IMG/VR virus record: IMGVR_UViG_3300006192_000040
Coordinates: 1 to 23,220 of that record
Strand: one strand, 5' to 3'
DNA from: a virus
Length of the DNA: 23,220 bases
Shown here: piece after piece, positions 20,873-23,220 of the stretch
How the letters are laid out: every line of letters starts with the position of its first letter
Numbering within the stretch: position 1 is the stretch's first letter
The notes under the pieces: generated by a model
What the model was told of the DNA's origin: nothing
The model's database searches: none
The model's input: the letters and a program-made list of their open reading frames with translations, nothing else
Made by a program: the position numbers and the translations under genes

Positions 20873-22051
20873 TTATGCGGCGGCCGCGACGCGGGCGCCG
20901 AAGTCGATGAGGTAGGTGTCGGTGATGCGCTGGATGAAGCCCAGGTCTTCGAGCGGCGGTACCGGGGTGTAGTTGTAATCGATGCGCAGCTTGCCGGCCT
21001 TGAGGGTGTCTTTGTCGTTGAGCTCCTCGTTGTACCAGCAGTCAAAGCCGAGCAGGTAACCGCCCGCCACCAGTTCGCGACCCTTGGCCTTGATGCCCTC
21101 GATGATGTCTTTCACCAGGGTGGGGGTGAGCGGCTTGTCGTTGGCCCACATGTGGGCCTCGGCCATGGTGTCGGCCAGGATCTGGGCGGTGCGGGTGTAG
21201 TTCTCGAACTGGAACAGGGGATCATCGGAACAGGTCCGGTTGCCCCAGTAGCGGAAGCCGTCCGCCCGGATGAGGGCGGTGATCTCGTTGGCGTTGAGCA
21301 GGCCGACCTCGGTATCGGGGTCTTGCAGATCCCAGAACAGGGCCTTGGTCATGCCGTCGACCCCGGTCACGCCGACGTTCGACAGGGTCTTGTGCCAGCC
21401 GATTTCTTTGTCGATGAATGCCCGCATGGCGGCCGCCTTGAGGCAGGCATCCAGTTTGATACTGGCATTGGCGGTAGTGTCCCAGGCGGTCCAGTCGCCG
21501 TGGATCGGCATCAGTTCGCGGCTGGAGAAGTTCTCGCGGTAGGCGAGTGCCGCCTCGACGGTGTCGGCAATGGTCGGCACATAGGCGAAGGCGCGCAGCT
21601 TCTTGGCCGCACCCGCCAGGGCGGTGGCTACGGCTAAGGTGCAGTTGTCCGGCACGCAGAGGATGCGCGGCTTGACGCCCGTGACCGGGGCGGCCCGCTC
21701 CAGTGCCTTGAGGCCGGTATAGCTGCCATCCGGCAGAATGGTGCCGATGATGTTGCTGGTCAGCTCGGCGGCGTCGGCGCCATCGGCCACGCGCACGGCG
21801 ATGACGATGGTGTTGACGGTGTCATAGATGGTCTGCAGCGACTTTTTGAGGTTGCCGGTGCTTCCCGCCTTGGCGATGGCCGCCGGCAGGTTGGCAATCA
21901 GCACGGGTTTGTTGAGGGGGAAGTAAGCGGTATCCGCATCGCTGCTGGTGCAGATGATGCCGATCACCGCCGTGGCGACGGTGCGGATGGTGCGCGTGCC
22001 TTCGCTGACTTCCACGACGCGCACGCCGTGGTGAAATTGGTCCAGTGCCAT
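20873..22051 (-). CDS. FI: Contractile tail sheath protein gpFI
   Basis: 392 residues; P2 FI is 396. It forms the contractile outer sheath. The family start HHGVRVVEVSEGTRTI, with TAVIGIICTSSDAD, and the C-terminal FIQRITDTYLIDFG are clear. The ATG at 22051 follows CAGGAGAACCT; an in-frame extension upstream reaches into the reverse transcriptase gene and lacks a ribosome binding site. It is the first gene of the FI-D operon. Confidence 0.96.
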   Translation of the reverse strand: MALDQFHHGVRVVEVSEGTRTIRTVATAVIGIICTSSDADTAYFPLNKPVLIANLPAAIAKAGSTGNLKKSLQTIYDTVNTIVIAVRVADGADAAELTSNIIGTILPDGSYTGLKALERAAPVTGVKPRILCVPDNCTLAVATALAGAAKKLRAFAYVPTIADTVEAALAYRENFSSRELMPIHGDWTAWDTTANASIKLDACLKAAAMRAFIDKEIGWHKTLSNVGVTGVDGMTKALFWDLQDPDTEVGLLNANEITALIRADGFRYWGNRTCSDDPLFQFENYTRTAQILADTMAEAHMWANDKPLTPTLVKDIIEGIKAKGRELVAGGYLLGFDCWYNEELNDKDTLKAGKLRIDYNYTPVPPLEDLGFIQRITDTYLIDFGARVAAAA

Positions 22052-22190
22052 AGGTTCTCCTGTTGTCCGGACGGAGCATTCTTTGCAATTTTTCGCATGG
22101 GTAATGCATGTGATGTGAGCAGGGTCAGGATGCAGGGGCGGGGGATGACAGGCGAGCGGCGGCCAGTGTGTGAGGGCCGTACACACTGGC
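22052..22190 (-). promoter_or_regulatory. Candidate Ogr-dependent late promoter of the FI-D operon
   Basis: A 10-bp perfect inverted repeat GCCAGTGTGT/ACACACTGGC (22162-22171 and 22181-22190, nine-base loop) lies 111-139 bases upstream of FI. Ogr/Delta proteins bind a dyad of TGT...ACA type centred near -55; if this is that site, transcription would begin near 22120, 70 bases before FI. There is no good -35 box, as usual for such promoters. It overlaps the end of the reverse transcriptase gene. A hairpin terminator or DGR hairpin are alternatives, but no T run follows. Confidence 0.45.
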
Positions 22191-23201
22191 GAAGCGGTGA
22201 CAAGGCTCGCTAATCGCGACGCTCGGCACGATGGCCACCTCCCTCTCCTGGCGGCGCTGTTTTATAGCGCCCTGCATCCTTGCGCATGAAGACGTTCTGC
22301 GGGCGTGGGCCAGTATCGATATTGCTGCAGGCCAGTTGGCTCGGCGGATGGCGCGATTGAATTTGATCATTGAGTGCTTGCGGATAAATCGCCTGCCACG
22401 CCAAGTGCGATAGCCAACGAAGTTCACGCCACGACGAACGGGCGCGATGGTCCACTTTGAATAGGTCATGCCCAGCTCTCTGGCAATAAACTCCTCGATG
22501 GCTGCTTTGTGGCTTACAGCTTGCTCACGGCTCAGGTCGAACAGAATGAAGTCATCCACGTAGCGGCAATATTGGCGAACTTTTAGCTGGCGCTTGATGA
22601 AGTGGTCGAGCGGATTCAGATAGATGAGCGCGTAAAGCTGCGACAGCAGGTTGCCAATGGGGATCCCGAGCGGCTCTGGCAGGCTAGCAAATGTCATCAT
22701 CAGCCTGACTAGCGCCTCGTCGCCTATCACTGTGCGGATTTGCCGCTCCAGAATGGTGCGGTCGATGCGGTAGAAGAATTTTCGCAGGTCCAGCTTGAGG
22801 GTGTAGCTGTCTGGCTTGCTGGCGCGCAGGGCGGCCTGGGCGTAGTCGGCGGCCTTGTGGGTGCCTTTGCCTGGGCGGCAGGCGTAACTCTGATCGATAA
22901 AGCGGCGCTCAAAGAGCGGCATGATGACGCGATATATGGCGTGCTGAATGACGACATCGCCGAACCATGGGGCGCATATTTCCCTCTGTTTTGGCTCGCA
23001 GACCTGGAATCGCCTGTATTCGCGCGGCCGGTATGTTCCTTGCTTGATGCGATTGCTTAGCTCGGCCAGGATGGCACCGGCGCGAATGTCGAATGCCAGC
23101 ACGGCGCGGGTGCGCGTTTTTCGCTTGCGGGCGGTTTGCCACGCTGCGATCAGGTTGTCTGGCGCTAGAATTTTCGCCATCAGGTTTTTGTGTGTTTTCA
23201 T
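22125..23201 (-). CDS. Reverse transcriptase of a diversity-generating retroelement (DGR)
   Basis: A 358-residue reverse transcriptase. N-terminal part: RRFQVCEPKQREICAPWFGD and QSYACRPGKGTHKA (64-116). Catalytic aspartates: D138 in LKLDLRKFF and D216/D217 in YVDD. Its IGNLLSQ at 182-188 is the DGR hallmark; other retroelements have QGxxxSP there. GVNFVGYR follows at 258-265. It reads close to the Bordetella phage BPP-1 enzyme in every motif. DGR enzymes copy a template repeat with A-to-N mutations into the variable end of a receptor-binding gene. It lies where P2 has its tail-fibre end, so the target is probably just right of the window. A stop codon (TAA) abuts the ATG. Residues after about 315 have no clear counterpart. 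Neither template nor variable repeat is visible here. Confidence 0.9.
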   Translation of the reverse strand: MKTHKNLMAKILAPDNLIAAWQTARKRKTRTRAVLAFDIRAGAILAELSNRIKQGTYRPREYRRFQVCEPKQREICAPWFGDVVIQHAIYRVIMPLFERRFIDQSYACRPGKGTHKAADYAQAALRASKPDSYTLKLDLRKFFYRIDRTILERQIRTVIGDEALVRLMMTFASLPEPLGIPIGNLLSQLYALIYLNPLDHFIKRQLKVRQYCRYVDDFILFDLSREQAVSHKAAIEEFIARELGMTYSKWTIAPVRRGVNFVGYRTWRGRRFIRKHSMIKFNRAIRRANWPAAISILAHARRTSSCARMQGAIKQRRQEREVAIVPSVAISEPCHRFASVYGPHTLAAARLSSPAPAS

Positions 23202-23220
23202 TTATTGCTCGATGGTGGCG

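Noticed and set aside
20339-21637. A 432-residue open frame opposite FII and FI
   Set aside because: It is the antisense of two strongly conserved tail genes; the translation is rich in V, D, G and H as expected for a shadow.
22162-22190. The inverted repeat as the hairpin that follows DGR variable repeats
   Set aside because: Such hairpins lie right behind the variable repeat in the target gene; here the sequence lies at the end of the reverse transcriptase gene with no repeat partner visible.
22210-22455. An 81-residue open frame overlapping the reverse transcriptase end in another frame, considered as a frameshifted C-terminus or template repeat translation
   Set aside because: It lacks a start signal. 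The main frame keeps HARRTSS-like conservation further downstream, and the DNA is not rich in AAC codons as a template repeat would be.
22125-23201. Retron, group II intron or Abi-type reverse transcriptase
   Set aside because: The IGNLLSQ motif is DGR-specific, there is no maturase domain or intron RNA structure, no msr/msd-like RNA next to it, and the motif-by-motif resemblance is to BPP-1.

Overview
This window is part of a temperate P2-type myophage (Peduovirus-like). Every block has a P2 counterpart in P2 order. The GC-rich coding sequence and the overall gene set suggest a gammaproteobacterial host, most likely Aeromonas; that host call is an inference from general resemblance, not a marker gene. 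No tRNA, rRNA, insertion sequence, CRISPR array or recognisable chromosomal host gene is present.

Layout. (1) 1-2812: the terminase ATPase (gene P, cut by the left edge) and the portal (gene Q) read on the + strand and end at a strong terminator. (2) 2813-3221: non-coding packaging region with a cos candidate that closely matches the P2 cohesive end, short repeats and a bidirectional terminator. (3) 3222-12354: the early operon, transcribed on the - strand from the cro-like gene down to a small HigA/XRE fragment. It carries a Cox-like regulator, CII, an Ogr/Delta late activator, a chain of small genes coupled by 4-nt overlaps, a zinc-knuckle protein, the gpA rolling-circle initiator with a probable internal origin, a DnaQ-like exonuclease and a DUF3850/ASCH protein. 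(4) 12355-12482: the lysis-lysogeny switch, with two face-to-face promoters and repeated TGTAAG/CTTACA half-sites. (5) 12483-14549, + strand: an S24-type CI repressor, a small acidic protein and a tyrosine integrase. (6) 14550-14865: attP, with two paired arm-type repeats around an inverted-repeat core candidate. (7) 14866-15740, - strand: lower-GC accessory genes, including a duplicated YodC/DUF2158 protein. (8) 15741-22051, - strand: the tail operon FI-FII-E(E')-T-U-D, with the conserved T6G frameshift site. (9) 22125-23201, - strand: a diversity-generating retroelement (DGR) type reverse transcriptase just upstream of FI, where P2 has its tail-fibre end.

How it fits together. CI and the cro-like protein decide between lysogeny and lysis at the switch. 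The early operon then makes gpA for replication and Ogr for late transcription. Ogr turns on the tail operon and the P/Q packaging operon. The DGR reverse transcriptase probably diversifies a tail-fibre gene lying just beyond the right edge.

Both cos and attP are present as joined, uncut sites, with the D side running straight into the int side. The DNA therefore represents a circular phage genome, a circularised assembly, or a tandem prophage, rather than a single integrated prophage with flanking chromosome.
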